Below the pieces are notes generated by a model. It was not told where the DNA came from. It was given only the letters and a program-made list of their open reading frames with translations, and ran no database searches. From Branchiostoma floridae (taxonomy: Eukaryota > Chordata > Leptocardii > Amphioxiformes > Branchiostomatidae), in contig NC_049991.1 of NCBI RefSeq assembly GCF_000003815.2, forward strand, positions 16,060,971 through 16,124,970: a stretch of DNA of 64,000 nucleotides. Reading direction: 5' to 3'. Numbering within the stretch: the stretch's first letter is position 1; each line of letters begins with the position of its first letter. The position numbers were made by a program, and so were the translations under genes. Shown one piece after another: positions 32,508-45,832 of the stretch.

Positions 32508-33400
32508 CTACAAAATCGTTACAGCTGTCACCCGGATGTGCGGTGCACAACATAAATAATATAGAATATTTCTATAACAAACCAAGTTAAGTGTTACATA
32601 CAGAAAGGGTGCACACAAGCTTGCATCCACTGGCTCGCGATGCGCAAAATAAGTTCTTATCTCTTTTAATTGTCTAATGAAAAGTGGAAAGGTTGGTTCT
32701 GGAAGATCCCATCACGAAACAGAAGGGGTGGCGGAGCAGGACGAAGGTCTATTTCTAACCTACTTGATTGTACTTAAATGATTTATCAGGTTGACATTGC
32801 CCTCTTCACGTTATAGGCACTGTGCTCCACGCTGTTACGAAAACAAATCTGCAAGTTTGTTATTGCTGACCTATTATTTCTAGCAACCGAAGCAAACCCA
32901 CATCAAATTTACTTTCTAATTGTGTTCAGTAAACATTTTTCAGTAAATAAGTGTTTTCTAGCCCCCTGCTGTAGTGCCTGTATAACTCTGTGGCAAAAAG
33001 GGCCATAGAACTAGAAACATAGGTAGACTATTGTATTATCCAAATGATTTTAGCTAACTTTTAACTTTTAAAAACGCCGTTTTTAACGGTTGTCTCGTTT
33101 CGCTCTAAATATGCCGTTGCAAATTACTAGCACGAAAGGTGAACGTTACACCATCCATACCTCCCGTACATAACGACGGTGTGCAGGGATCGTTGCTGGC
33201 CTGGCACGCTGAGGTACCGAGTTGGGCAGGTAAAAAAAAAATCAATTGACAGGTCACGGAGAAAAACGGATAAGGAAGCAATATGAAAATCTCAGCAGGG
33301 AAGTTGTCAATGGGACAACACGGCGAATAAAAAAATGTTTGATCATTCATTCTCTTTCCAACGGGAAGCCACTATTGTATGCGACGCTACCAGTTTTAGC
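32508..33400. other. Upstream flank of CANT1, no gene seen
   Basis: Probably contains the CANT1 promoter and 5' exon, but no convincing coding exon or core promoter motif could be placed. Confidence 0.3.
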
Positions 33401-33560
33401 TAGTCTCTACCAGACTCCGGATCGCTGGAAAAATCGTAGAAAAAACAGTACGCGATCTGCGTGCTGTTCCCTACCCAGCTATATTCCTCTGGCCGGCTTA
33501 CTCCTCTATTTGTTCCATTTCTACGATTTTTCCAGCGATCCGGAGTCTGGTAGAGACTAA
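33401..33560. mobile_element. 160-bp palindromic MITE, derivative of the 24.1-kb hAT-like element
   Basis: Starts TAGTCTCTACCAGACTCCGG and ends with the inverse, like 24110-25963, but only about 85 bp of each arm remain, giving a near-continuous hairpin. It is flanked by the exact 8-bp direct repeat GTTTTAGC (33393-33400, 33561-33568). It lies upstream of CANT1. Confidence 0.9.
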
Positions 33561-33568
33561 GTTTTAGC

Positions 33569-36028
33569 TACAGGGAATGCCATCAGTCAGTCTAATACAT
33601 TTATCTAGAAATCTATCGATGGTTCCTTCTGTAAAAATAATTGATTTCCGATGGAGCCCTTACAAAACTAGTCTTTAGTCAGTACAACAACATATGAAAT
33701 CCTTAATACATTTATTTACATTTATTCTGTCATACACACATGGTGTTGATCTTTGTCACTGCTGACTGTAGGGTCAAGAGTCGTCGACCGTTCGGTCATC
33801 GACCGGTCGGTCGGCCAGTCATCAGATCTAGACAACTTTTGAGACGGTGCGAGGCCAACTGGTTTGTCAGTCATACTAAAACCTCCTTTATGGTGATACA
33901 TACCAACACTTACATGGTACCTCCTCCTAGCTTGTGTCACTAGGCTCTCTTTGATGATATAGTTTACACTTAGATCATGAGCTGGCCATCCCACGACCAA
34001 CTTACATATGATTGAGGATACTTTAACATTGATGACTAATTGTTATGATAAGCTAGGCTAAGAAAATACCACCATATATATGGCAATGGCGTAAAATAGC
34101 AGTCAGTTAACCTTTGAATGATTTTACAAGTGAAATGTTTAGATATTTACATTGCTTCATTTGATCATAAGGGAATTTTGCTTTGATAATGGAAAGAGAC
34201 TAGCCATCCTTGATTCAGTAATTTCAGCATCACAACATGAAAACCGACTGACCTGCGTCGGGCTGAACACGTTTCGACGCATTCTGTACGTTGTCAGAAA
34301 TTACTGGTCACGATATACTAGTACTAGTAGTAGTAGTAGCTAGGATCGCCGCGTTTGTAGATATAACGGCATACCCTCAGTGAGTCCGAGGGCCCCTCTA
34401 AGTAATCTCCAAGCAGATCTTGCTGTGGCATATGAGTATCAAAAGCTCGCAGAGGAGTGAAGCCGGCTTAGGAGTATGTTTCGCTACCGGGGCTACATGG
34501 CAAATGGGCACCTCTTGGCTGACTACATTCCTTGGCCAGTTTAGTACTATCAAGGAGGTTATGTAACCTCCTATTAAGGAGGTTATATAACCTCCTTGGT
34601 TATATAACCTCCTTGGTACTATCTTATGCGCTCTTATGCCATCGTAGGATCTGCTTGGTGTTAAGGCTCATGGAGCTATAACGATGTAAATAGGGATGAA
34701 TAGGAGACTCTGATATTGAGAAAACTGACCTGGCGGTTCACTTTCCGACGCATTTCTCTCTCACTTGTCAGATAACGTTACAGTGTAGACCAAAGTATGC
34801 AGGAGTTCGTAGATATCACGATGTGCCCTAGAGCCGTGTGGGACTCTCCAATTCTCTGCCAACTCTGCTACAAAGATTGGACGGAAATAATTCTCACGAG
34901 GATTACCGCTAACTAGACCAGTCGAGCTTAAGTAATTCACCAGGCTGGTTCACTTCAAGACAACCTTTCTCTTCCAGTGATATTCTGAAATGACACCTGT
35001 TTCATAGATAGGGACTATGAATGTGTTCTATCATTGCAAACTTGTCATAGATGGCTCGATGGAACATGTTCAGTGGTCGAACGTAGAATTCCACTAATGC
35101 TCGGTCGTCGCCAAGGAGTAATCTCCAAGCAGATGCTAGGTCAGGCCGTACCTAACATCTTCTTGGAGGTTTGCTACAGAGCTGCTTCGAACGTGTGTGT
35201 ACATATTTCGTCTTGATTACCCAGCTACTACTGAAACACAATGTAGTACAAAGTATGCACCAAGATGACTGATCCTTGACCAGGCGTCCGTCCAAAATCT
35301 TTCAGATTATAACGTAACGTTACTGTATTACACAGTCTTGTTTGGAGGTATTATAGTTGCTCAAGCCTAGATATTAACACGAATCCCCAGTGTAGACCGG
35401 TCGACCCCGTTCACAGGGTCCGACTGTGTAATCCTGGTCCCGGTTGCTTGTTTAGTGTCCTGTCAAACCATGTGCTTCACTTTTACACAAAACTGTCACT
35501 GAAAGCTACCAAGTGCACACTATCATGGGGTGGATATGTAGAGAAGTAGATCCCGTAACAGGTTTGCCACAGGTGTACTACCTGTTCTCAATGATTCAGG
35601 GAGACATTCACACAGATTGTACACATGACATGCTGTTTGTTTTGTGCCAATCGCATGAGAATCGCATGACACCGGCCGACCGGCTGCACATTTTCTTGGT
35701 GACCACCTGTGGATTTTAACTTCTGTCGAGGCACTATATCGTCATGGAGATACCAGGCAATGTAAAACCCCACCAACCTGTGCCTGACTGGTCGGCCTCC
35801 GACGCATTTCTGCCTGTTCTTCAAGCATGGACTGCTTGTCAGTAATGAGTAACCCGCCCACTACCCACGTATGTATGGGTCAGTCCACAAAACAAACAGA
35901 GCTTCAATGACAGGTGACCCGAACAGTCACCTCGGTACGTATACTGGGAACGAGAACATTTATAATGGTTGTTAGGCAGTACGCGCAACAGGTTATCGCA
36001 AACTGGATGACTGTGCTGCTCGATTTTT
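33569..36028. other. Intergenic sequence, CANT1 to 36-kb array, no gene seen
   Basis: No exon-like frame was found. It contains a short CGACCGGTCGGTCGG-type inverted stretch (33783-33830), an ACTAGT/AGT microsatellite near 34317-34342, and two fragments of the 4.56-kb MITE family (34403-34664, 35114-35145). Confidence 0.4.
34403..34664. mobile_element. Second member of the TAATCTCCAAGCAGATC MITE family
   Basis: The left end TAATCTCCAAGCAGATCTTG and the right end, which reads CCAAGCAGATCCTACGATGG on the other strand, are imperfect inverted repeats that match the termini of the element at 4563-4786. The centre contains three AAGGAGGTTATATAACCTCC palindromic units (34550-34615) not present in the first copy. 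Confidence 0.6.
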
Positions 36029-36140
36029 ACCTCCATGAAATGTCATGGAGGTTATATTTACCTCCATGAAATGTCATGGAGGTTATATTTACCTCCATGA
36101 AATGTCATGGAGGTTATATTTACCTCCATGAAAAAATGGA
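36029..36140. repeat. 31-bp palindromic tandem repeat at the left edge of the 36-kb array
   Basis: ACCTCCATGAAATGTCATGG followed by AGGTTATATTT recurs with an exact 31-bp period at 36029, 36060, 36091 and 36122. Each unit contains the palindrome ACCTCCATGA...TCATGGAGGT. The right edge of the larger array (about 39567) ends with the same TTCATGGAGGT motif. Confidence 0.85.
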
Positions 36141-36160
36141 GGTATAGTTTTGAGTGTGTC

Positions 36161-36191
<31 letters not shown>

Positions 36192-39100
36192 TTGTGTGTG
36201 TGTCTGTGTGTCCGCATATTTGTGGTCATCATAACTTGAGAACCTCTTGATGGACTACGATGATATTTGGTATGTAGGTAGGGGTTGGGAAGACGAAGGT
36301 CAAGGTCAATTTTGGGCCCCCTGGTGTGTGGCCTTGGTACTGCAGCGCAACTTCCGGTTTTGCTATCTCGGTGTTCTGAACATGCTATGGTCAAGATTTT
36401 TAAGCATTAGATAGCTCTTGTGCTCAGGAAAAAATTACGTAAGTTAGGGCCCCCTAGCGTCTAGTTTGGGAATAGCAGGGGCATTTTTGTCAAAAACTTC
36501 TGACGAGGATAACTCAAGAAGGGAACAACGGATTTTCATCATTTTTGGTATGTAGGTACCTTAGACAATTTTGTACAAGATTAAATACTAATTATGCAAA
36601 ATAGGAGTACATTTGCATAATTAATGAGGATATTATATCATGGCAGTTTTTTCAATGTATCTCTTGTCCTGGATGTGATATGGTCTTGACATTTGGCTGG
36701 TAGATAGCTTGCAGTGTCATGACAAAGTGGGGCAGATTTTAGCCCCCTAACATTTAATTGCGGAACTGCAGGGGCGTTTTTGTCAAGACATTCTAAAGAG
36801 GATAACTGCAGAAAGGATTGATGGATTGGCATCATACTAGGCATGCGGGTACCTTAGGCAAATATGTTCATAATGATATACATTTTATGCAAATGAGGAC
36901 TTAATTTGCATGATTAATGAGGAAATTGTATAATTCCATTGTTTTCAATAACTGGACTTCAATAAATGTAACACATGCTAACTATGATAGGTGGAATATA
37001 AACAGATACCAAATATGGTAATGAGGAACTTATTTGCATAATTTATGTAAAAATTGCAAAAACGCTTTATGATTAATAATGGGAATTTTATAATGGTGAC
37101 ATGTGTACGTTAGTCAATGATGAACAATACCATGCATAAATTATGTTAATGTGCTAGTCAATTGCATGAAATTTACGAAAGCTCTAAATTTTCATGGAGG
37201 TATGAGGTCGCCGAACTCTAGTTTACCCTGCGTTTGTCTGTGTGTCTGTGTGTCTGTCTGTCTGTGTGTAAACAAAATAACTCATGAACGGTTGGGTGGA
37301 TTGTTTTCATACTTGGTGTGTTGGTAGTGTTTGATGAAAGCTGAAAATGATCAGATTTGGGCCCCCTAGCAGCTCCCCCTGGTACTGCAGCGCAACTTCC
37401 GGTTTTACTATCTCGATGTTCTGAACACGCTATGGTCATGATTTTTGAGTATTAGATAGCTCTTGGGCCCAGGAATAAATGACATAAGTTTGGGCCCCCT
37501 AGCGTCTAGTTTTGGGATAGCAGGGGCATTTTTGTCAAAAACTTCTGACGAGGATAACTCAAGAAGGGAACAACGGATTTTCATGATTTTTGGTATGTAG
37601 GTACCTTAGACAATGTTGTACAAGATAAGATACTAATTATGCAAAATAGGAGTACATTTGCATAATTAATGAGAATATTCTATCATAGCAGTTTTTTCAA
37701 TGTTTCTCTTGTACCGGACGTGATATGGTCGTGACATTTGGGTGGTAGATAGCTTTTAGCGTCATGACAAAGTGGGGCAAGTTTCAGTCCCCTAACGTTT
37801 AATTGTGGAACTGCAGGGGTGTTTTTGTCAAGACACTCCAAAGAGGATAACTGTAGAAAGGAACGACGGATTGCCTTCATTTTAGGTATGCAGGTAGCTT
37901 GGGCAAAGATGATCGTAATGATAATCATTTTATGCAAATGAGGACTCACTTTGCATAATTAATGAGGAAATTGTATAATTCCATTGTTTGCAATAACTGG
38001 ACTTTGATAAATGTTACACATGTTAATTATCATAGGTGGAATATAATCAGATACCAAATATGGTAATTAGGACCTTATTTGCATAATTTATGTCAAAATT
38101 GCAAAGCCGCTTTATGATTAATGATGGGAATTTTATAATTGTGACATGGGTACGTTAGTCAATGATGAACAACACCATGCATAACTTATGTTAATGTGTT
38201 AGTCAATTGCATGAAATTTACAAAAGCTCTAAATATTCATGGAGGTATGAGGTCGCCGAACTCTAGTTTACCCTGCGTTTGTCTGTCTGTGTGTCTGTCT
38301 GTGTGTAAACAAAATAACTCAAGAACGGCTGGGTGGATTGGTTTCATACTTGGTGTGTTGATAGGGTGTGATGAAAGCTGGAAATGATTAGATTTTGGGC
38401 CCCCTAGCGGTTCCCCTTGGTACTGCAGCGCAACTTCCGGTTTTGCTATCTTGGTGTTCTGAACATGCTATGGTCACGATTTTTGAGTATTAGATAGCTC
38501 TTGTGCTCAGGAAGAAATGACATAAGTTGTGGCCCCCTAGCGTCTAGTTTACCCTGCGTTTGTCTGTCTGTGTGTCTGTCTGTGTGTAAACAAGATAACT
38601 AAAGAACGGCTGGGTGAATTGGTTTCATACTTGGTGTGTTGGTAGGGTGTGATGAAAGCTGGAAATGATTAGATTTTGGGTCCCCTAGCGGCTCCCCTTG
38701 GTACTGCAGCGCAACTTCCGGTTTTGCTATCTCGGTGTTCTGAACATGCTATGGTCACGATTTTTGAGTACTAGGTAGCTCTTGTGCTCAGGAAGAAATG
38801 ACATAAGTTTGGGCCCCCTAGCGTCTGGTTTTGGGATAGCAGGGGCATTTTTGTCAAAAACTTCTGAAGAGGATAACTCAAGAAGGGAACAACGGGTTTT
38901 CATGATTTTTGGTATGTAGGTAGCTTAGACAATGTTGTACAAGATAAGATACTAATTATACAAATTAGGATTACATTTGCATAATCAATGAGAATATTCT
39001 ATTATAGTGTTTTTTTAATGTATCTCTTGTTCCAGACATGCCATGGTCTTGACATTTAGGTGGTATATAGCTTTTAGTGCCATGACAAATTGGGGCCACT

Positions 39101-39590
39101 TTCAGCCCTCTAACATTTAATTGTGGAACTGCAGGGGCGTTTTTGTCAAGACACTCCAAAGAGGATAACTGCAGAAAGGAACGACGGATTGCCTGCATGT
39201 TAGGCATGCAGGTAGCTTAGGCAAAGATTTTCATAATGATATGAATGTTATGCAAATGAGGACTTAATTTGCATAATTAATGAGGAAATTGTATAATTTC
39301 ATTGTTTTTAATAACTGGACTTTAATAAATGTATCACAAGTTAATTATGACAGGTGGAATGTAAGCAGATACCAAATGTTATGCAAATGAGGAACGTATT
39401 TGCATAATTGATGTAAAAATTGCAAAACCGCTTTATGATTAATAGTGGGAATTTTATCATTGTGACATGTGTACGTTATTCAATGATGAACAACACCATG
39501 CATAAATTATGTTAATGTATTAGTCAATTGTATGAAATTTACGAAAGCTCTAAATTTTCATGGAGGTATGAGGTCGCCGAACTCTAGTTT
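36141..39590. repeat. Tandem array of ~1.04-kb units (three long, one truncated)
   Basis: Copies run about 36145-37224 (diverged start), 37225-38269, 38270-38550 (281 bp only) and 38551-39590. Junctions follow CGCCGAACTCTAGTTT. Each unit starts with a TGTCTGTCTGTG tract, then GGTACTGCAGCGCAACTTCC, GGCCCCCTAGCGTC and two internal half-repeats, marked by TTTTTGTCAAAAACTTCTGA and TTTTTGTCAAGACACTC, each followed by GAGGATAACT and TTTGCATAATTAATGAG. No long ORF. Not assignable to a named family. Confidence 0.85.
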
Positions 39591-41226
39591 CATACTATAC
39601 CACCAAACGATTGGCAGATCAATAATGAATGGTGAAATAACCGCTTTACACTTTCATTAGGGTGTCTTGTACTGGCCACACGCATACACATGTACTTAAG
39701 ATTCGAGGGAAGCTAAGTGTCCTCCTCTACCTTAAGTCATGCGTTTTGAAACGCCGAACATGCTTAAAATAGTTTCCACGCAATATATGACCCCATTTAA
39801 GTGCATGGTCAATATCTATTGTCACACCATGGTCCAAAGTCCAGACAGAATGCCTTTCAGGTGAAGGTGAAGCTATATAGGTTCCTGTGTCACTGAAAAT
39901 ATTCTACCGCAGACTGAATTGTAACCGCAAAGCCAAGCGGTTTGATACAGAGTTAAAAGTGTAAAAAGCGCAAAATATCTTATGTGAAAAACAAGATATG
40001 GGAAAAATGCTTGCTGGTATAGCTATACGTACATTGTATTCAGCATTAATTCAGTTCGAATGCACCCACACTCAGTAAAGTTGAAACTCGTGGTCTCTTC
40101 TTTTTGTTGGCTGGTTGTACTTCTTTATATTATTTATTACTTGTGCATATGTTTCAATATCTATTGCGAAAACATTCATGATCAACACATCAAAAGACCA
40201 ATGGTTGACAGCACGCTCACGTTTACGTTTTAAGTTTTAAGTAAATAGATATCAATGTGTATATACCGGATTAAACCAGACGAATTAGCCAAAGTAAATC
40301 TAGAGCTATACGGCAATTGAGAACAAATATTTCAACCACAGCAAAGCCAAGCCGTTTTTCTATGGTTACAACTTGGTGACTGGACTAATCGCATTGTCTA
40401 CAGTAGACACACTGGATCCCCTACATTACAGACGGAGAACATGCACGGAGACGCTTGTACGTTGGTGTAATGTCGTTAGTATACGTTACTATGCCAACAA
40501 ATGTGTGGTTTAGACAAGGAACTCAGTAACTGTGGGATATAAAGGCATGAAGATTACTATACTTGGATAAGAAGAATAGTAGACTGGGAATGGATACTAT
40601 AATAGAACCAGCATGTTTGAACAGTGCCAGACCGTACCTTCTGTACAATAAAGCTGATGAGCTGATTTCTTACATACACAAATACCGACAGTCGTCTTCG
40701 TATACAAAGGGCCATTAAGACGTAAAGTTTATTGCACAATATTTTTCAGACTTATGACATTGTCTCTCCTATATGCATATACCCTCCTAGACGGTATAAG
40801 ATACTAGTATCACACAGTGATCAGCATTCTTATGCACATGTACAAGTTTATAACACAACAATTGTCACCGGAATAATGTAAGGCAAAATTGAGGCACAAG
40901 AAGAAGTGATGGGTGAAATGAGATGGGACTCTTTCTGTAACGTTATCATTGTAACATTAAAGCTTCCGTCACAATTAGGAAAAGGGCCCGCCGTATAGTT
41001 TACATGCTGCTTTTTTACATCCGGGCGTGACCCCTAGGGCCAGGCTCCATGATTTTTTTAAAAACTCGGATTTAAAATCAACCCGGAACCCGCCAACAAA
41101 CAGACGCCGTTACCTAATCGTGAAAATACCGAGAGGGAACTGTCGCAATTGTGATTATATTTTAAGATATTTATACCGTGAAGCACCATCACACTGTGCG
41201 ACTTATCCCTGGCCTTCCTGGCCCCT
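39591..41226. other. Downstream flank of the phosphoesterase gene, no gene seen
   Basis: Contains a possible loose inverted pair (GTAACC...AAGCCAAGCGG near 39926, inverse near 40345-40370). A minus-strand AATAAA hexamer at 40728-40733 is a plausible poly(A) signal about 0.5 kb after the phosphoesterase stop. No exon recognised. Confidence 0.35.
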
Positions 41227-43325
41227 TCAGACTGTTACGGCGACGACTTCAACCAGCCCGTCCTCCATGTTGGTTGGAGGGACGATTCGGACGTACGTGG
41301 GCTAGAAAATAAATCAGGCACAACAAGTCAACGCTCCGAGCTTCGTCTTGTCTAAGCTACCTACCTACCTACCTACCTACCTAGTTCCTTGTCTAAGCTA
41401 CTTGCTGTTATTAAAGTTCTGGTTAATGTTCGTGGCAGGCTCGGAGTTGTTCTTTTTATACAGATGGAAGAGTCCATTCCTTTCATGACGACACGAACAT
41501 AAGCTAGAGTGTGTTGCCATCACTTCTTATAAATGTTGCAATAAGAAAATATAACTTACATGTATAGTATTTGGTCATATTGCTCAAGTATACTGGTAAA
41601 GAAGGTCAAAGAAGACACTGTACCTCCTCCACACGAGTGCACCACGCACCAGTGTTGGCGTACAGGACCTCCCGGTCTCCCTTCCCTGCGAACCGTCCCG
41701 TTGTCCACTTGTGTGTGTGGCCGAGAACCACCACGTCTTCACCGCAGGTACGGAGGAAATCGGTGTAGTCGTGTAAAGCCGCCTTGTACATACTAAAGGC
41801 TCTTTCCAATCCGTGCTATGGAAAGATAAATTTGTAGTTCAAAGAAATAAGGCTTTGAAGACTTGCATAATGTAGGCCCCAAAGAGGAGGCAATCTGACT
41901 AAAGTGATGGAGCAGTTTGTACATCATATATTGTCATACAATTGGTTGGGCATAAAAAGACCAAAACCGTTCATGGTTGCCATACTCAGTATAAGAACGT
42001 AAAGAACACGTACACGCCATCGCATTTTTATGCTATCGACAGATGCCGTTGTCATCTACAAGTTTACACGGGTTTGCTTTCAATCTTTAGTGATGACCAC
42101 CCCAAGGGCATCTAAAGGACAGAAAATTGATTCTTACCCTGTCAATGACTCTCTTGGAGAGTTGAAATCGCGAGTATTTCCTTAGGTTGAGGTACTGGTT
42201 GTTTCGGCAGAAAACGACGTCGTCGTCGGTCATTTTTCTCCCGAGACTGTGCTCCAAGATAACCCGCATTGCCCTTTCACTTCTGCTCCTTGAAGACAGC
42301 AGATGGAGCGCCTGTGAACCGATAAGGGTATAGGTTGCTACTGTTGCAGCGGACTTCTTTTCCAAGATTGGCAACGGGTCTCCATCACGTTTGCTGCTTG
42401 TTCGAGAACTGATGTATCCAATCGGCTCGCCTCCTATCAGATCCTCTTCTGCCACGCCTCCGTAGGTGTTGAATATGTCTTCGTCGTGACCGTGCTCGAA
42501 TCGAACCCGGTATAGTTGGTCGTCCACTTTGACCTCCATGACAAGGACGCCCCTGACTAGATGAAACTTGTCTCCGCGGGTCACCAAACCGAGCTTGTCT
42601 GCCATCCAGGGCATGACGTTGTGGTCGTGGTTGCCCATGACATAGTAGACGTGAACGCCCTTGTTGATCAGAAGCAGAAGGCTTTGGATGAACTTCTGAC
42701 ACGGCTCATCCTTTTGCCAGGCCTCCACCAGGTCTTGGGCTGTCATGGCGTCTCCATCGTGCGGATGGCACCACATTTCAAGCATGTCGCCGAGAAGTAC
42801 AAGCGAGTGAAGGTTTCCATCTTTCGCAAAGCCCTCCATGGTTTTCAAAAGCCTGTCGAATGTCGCTTGCGAGAATTTTGCTCCGACAAGATGGCAGTCG
42901 CTCAAAGCTACAACCTGCCTCTTTGGGCTGTCATTGACATCCATGGGGACAACTACGACTTCTTCTTCTTTGTTCCCTACTGGACGGTCATAGTCGGAAT
43001 TCTGCGGATTCTCTCGGCTCCAGACGAGTTGTTTATCTGCTGGTTTCGGGGTGTAACTTTCTAGATACTGACGAATCTTATTCATGTACACCTTCGCCTT
43101 TAGTTTGTCCATTACTCCGGGAGAGTCAACGGAGGGTTCCGGATCGTAAGGTGCAAAATCAGGGTGGGTAATTTCGACAAGATCGGTAAGGTCCTTCTGC
43201 TCTATGTCGTCTAAAGACTCGACCTGTTCCTCTGGGCGCAGCTCGCTGTAGTCAAGTAACAGGTCCACCAGTGCCGCAGCTACTTTGGGATCGACCTGGT
43301 GGCTCGGAGAACCGGGCTCGACCAC
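41227..43325 (-). CDS. Calcineurin-like metallophosphoesterase, LpxH/UDP-diacylglucosamine hydrolase-like (N-terminus missing)
   Basis: Binuclear-metal phosphoesterase; substrate unknown. Exons in transcript order: 42138-43325, 41624-41815, 41227-41301 (stop TGA), giving 484 codons with matching phases and GT-AG sites. All metallophosphoesterase motifs are present in order: SDCHLVG (about 142-148), LLGDMLEMW (178-185), GNHDHN (231-236), EHGHDED (277-283) and VVLGHTHKW (about 426-433). GDMLEMW resembles the GDxFDxW block of bacterial LpxH. About 130 residues of acidic sequence precede the first motif. The long exon begins at an acceptor-like atag before GTG at 43325; no in-frame ATG precedes it, so at least one 5' exon is missing. 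No mammalian ortholog comes to mind. Introns argue against bacterial contamination; an old transfer remains possible. Confidence 0.86.
41366..41389. repeat. CTAC microsatellite
   Basis: Six tandem CTAC tetranucleotides, between the last exon and the penultimate exon of the phosphoesterase gene. Confidence 0.8.
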
Positions 43326-45392
43326 CTATCAGAATAGGGACGAAGGAACCAACATAGTCGCACAATACTTCATGATGTGATCTGGTCCATTTGTCAATTT
43401 GTTCATTAAGTATCACCATAGTAGCAGCACGTTTTAACGCTATCATTTTAACTTGAAGAATAGTGCGATATCATACAAGTGGAAATCAAACCATGCTTGA
43501 TTAAGGTGCCTATGCCAACAATGATAACATTCAATCATAACTATAGCTTCTCTGTTTTGTTTAACCATTGGCAATCTTTGTTTTTAGATAGTGTATAAAA
43601 AAAGGCAATACACTTGTTCCGTATGCTACAATTTACAGGTAACATCATACATCGACTTTGGATCCACCGCATCCCATGACGAATACCTCGACGTTTGTGC
43701 CGTTTGGTCTTCCACAACGGTCTATCGCACGACGATAACAAGACCAACTGTACACAGGAATTAGGTCGAACAAGCCTTTTATATGATGCTAAGTTTATCT
43801 CTGTCTCAGGTCCCCATTGAGATTTTGTCTCGGAAAAACGTAGTCATAGAGAAAAAATGACTTCTTTGTCCATCTCGAAGCTTTAATGAATAGTGGGATC
43901 AGAACCTATCCCTTACGGCTTGTAATGTTATAGAGATTAATTGTTTGCGACTTGATCTGTATATACATGTCACTAAGTTATAGATCTACCTGAATAATCC
44001 TTCAGGAAAACAAGACTAGTATTTTCTTCTGTCGTTAGCCAATACGGATACGTAGCTTCCTGACATTATCTGTGTACTTATCTTGCGTGCTGTTTTCAGT
44101 GTTATGAGAGACTTCTGCAAGGGAACCAACGCTGTTTCAGCTCTCATCTGATAAGGCCAAAATTGACGGTATGCATTACTACCGAATCTGATGCAAGAGT
44201 TCGAGAAGAAATTTGCGTGTTTTAATTTAGCTATATGGGACTGAGACTGACTGACTGAGACAAATATAACTGGTACCGTGAAAAAAGTGACATAGACACT
44301 TGATGATAAGTGGTTGCTCGAAGTGAGTGTAACATCCACGAACATGATCACGGGATTTTAAGTAAGTTGGGGTATACCCTGACAGCCCCAACGGATAAGA
44401 CGCTACACCATGCACTGCGTATCTATCATTATTTGTCTTTTAATATTTGATTTGAACACATATCGCCACAAGACACAAAATAACAACATCTACGACCATG
44501 CAGTACAAGTAGTCATTGATAGAGGTCGCGCTTTGCTGTGGTGGAAAGAAGTTGCGCGTGTCGTGAATAATTGTAGGAATCAACCACTGCTTTTTGACTG
44601 AACGTTTACCTTTGTGCATGTGCCTGTAACAGTTTGATAACATAAAGTCAGTCTGGGCATTTGTCTTGGACTTCGGTAAGCGGATGGTTTGTGATTTAGA
44701 TGCTCGTTTGATAGCCATGTGATCTGTTTGTAGAAAAAATGACTCTGTTTTGGTTTTTAACTTGATTTTACGAAAAGTCACCACCCTTTAACAGTAGATT
44801 ATTTGTGAAAAGTCCAAAGGGCAATACAATTTGTGTCAGAAATATTTCCAAAAATGTTGCAAAAGGAAGAGTAAACTGAGCGATTCTACCGAACCGATTC
44901 TCGTATCTGTTTGAAGAATAAGGATCAATGGGTTGTCCACTCCAGTCAGTTGTTTGTTGAAGTTCGCATTTACATTATTGTGATACATAAACGACCTTAC
45001 ACCAGCTCTGAGAGAGAAGATATATTTGAAGCAAATAGCATCCCTCCAAGTCATTTCGTGTCCCGTTCTTTTGGACAATGAAATGGAAACATATCCTCAA
45101 GCCCCATTGGACCAGGTCAGTTTTTCCACGTGGCAGGAACTTGATAATCCCATGAGGTATTCCGGAAACTTAGCATCCCGTAAAACTTCTGTTCGCTGTG
45201 TAGGTTAAGTACACTGAACGATCCAACAAACAAACCGTTTGAATGAAGTGTTTATGTCGTGTCCGACGGTACTCTTTATGATCTTTTCTGTCTCTTTGCG
45301 TGCGTCAAGTGGTGTTTTGTTTTCCACAGCGGACATGTACATAGGGATAAGCAAAAAGACGCAACGTTACATGTATATACTTCAAGCAGAGT
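43326..45392. other. Upstream flank of the phosphoesterase gene, no exon confirmed
   Basis: Should contain its missing first exon and promoter. An ATG ending at a gtgata donor-like site near 43412 is one candidate but is not supported by any homology. Otherwise no gene-like frame. Confidence 0.3.
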
Positions 45393-45493
45393 GTTACGGT
45401 CGGGACTAGGTTTCGTCTACCTTCCTGTACATGTTCCTAGAGGAAGGAACATGAAAAGAAACCGCGGCCACTATTTCAGCTCCCGACCGTAAC
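45393..45493. mobile_element. 101-bp MITE with 13-bp perfect TIRs
   Basis: GTTACGGTCGGGA at 45393-45405 and TCCCGACCGTAAC at 45481-45493 are perfect inverted repeats; GTTCCTAGAGGAAGGAAC forms an inner hairpin. No clear target duplication. Confidence 0.6.
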
Positions 45494-45832
45494 CTCTCAT
45501 TGGAGAATAAAGTATGTTACATGTGCAAAACAACAACCTGGGCCGCATGTACATGTATATTGGAATGACATTACATATCCTAATACCCATAATGATGACT
45601 CAATCATGAATCAGTCCATCTTATTTCATAGCATAGAACCAACTTCTTGCTTTGTAACCGGGTAGTACTCGTGGGCCCGTGTTATGACAAACTTCAAACG
45701 TGCGGTGTCAAGTTTCCCCATCGACGCATTCCCAACTGGGTCAGTCCCACCCACCTGAGCACCTGACCTCACCTGACGCACCGCCTTATAAGGCATTGTC
45801 CACAAAGGTCGCACACCGGAGAGGTCCCCTGT

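Noticed and set aside
36029-36140. Regular 31-bp repeats resembling a CRISPR array
   Set aside because: The repeats are contiguous with no variable spacers, palindromic, and in a eukaryotic genome.
39919-40373. Possible TIR element from paired GTAACC ends
   Set aside because: Pairing is short and gapped with no target duplication; could be chance.
42561-43064. 167-codon plus-strand frame
   Set aside because: It is the antisense shadow of the phosphoesterase exon, whose frame carries all catalytic motifs.
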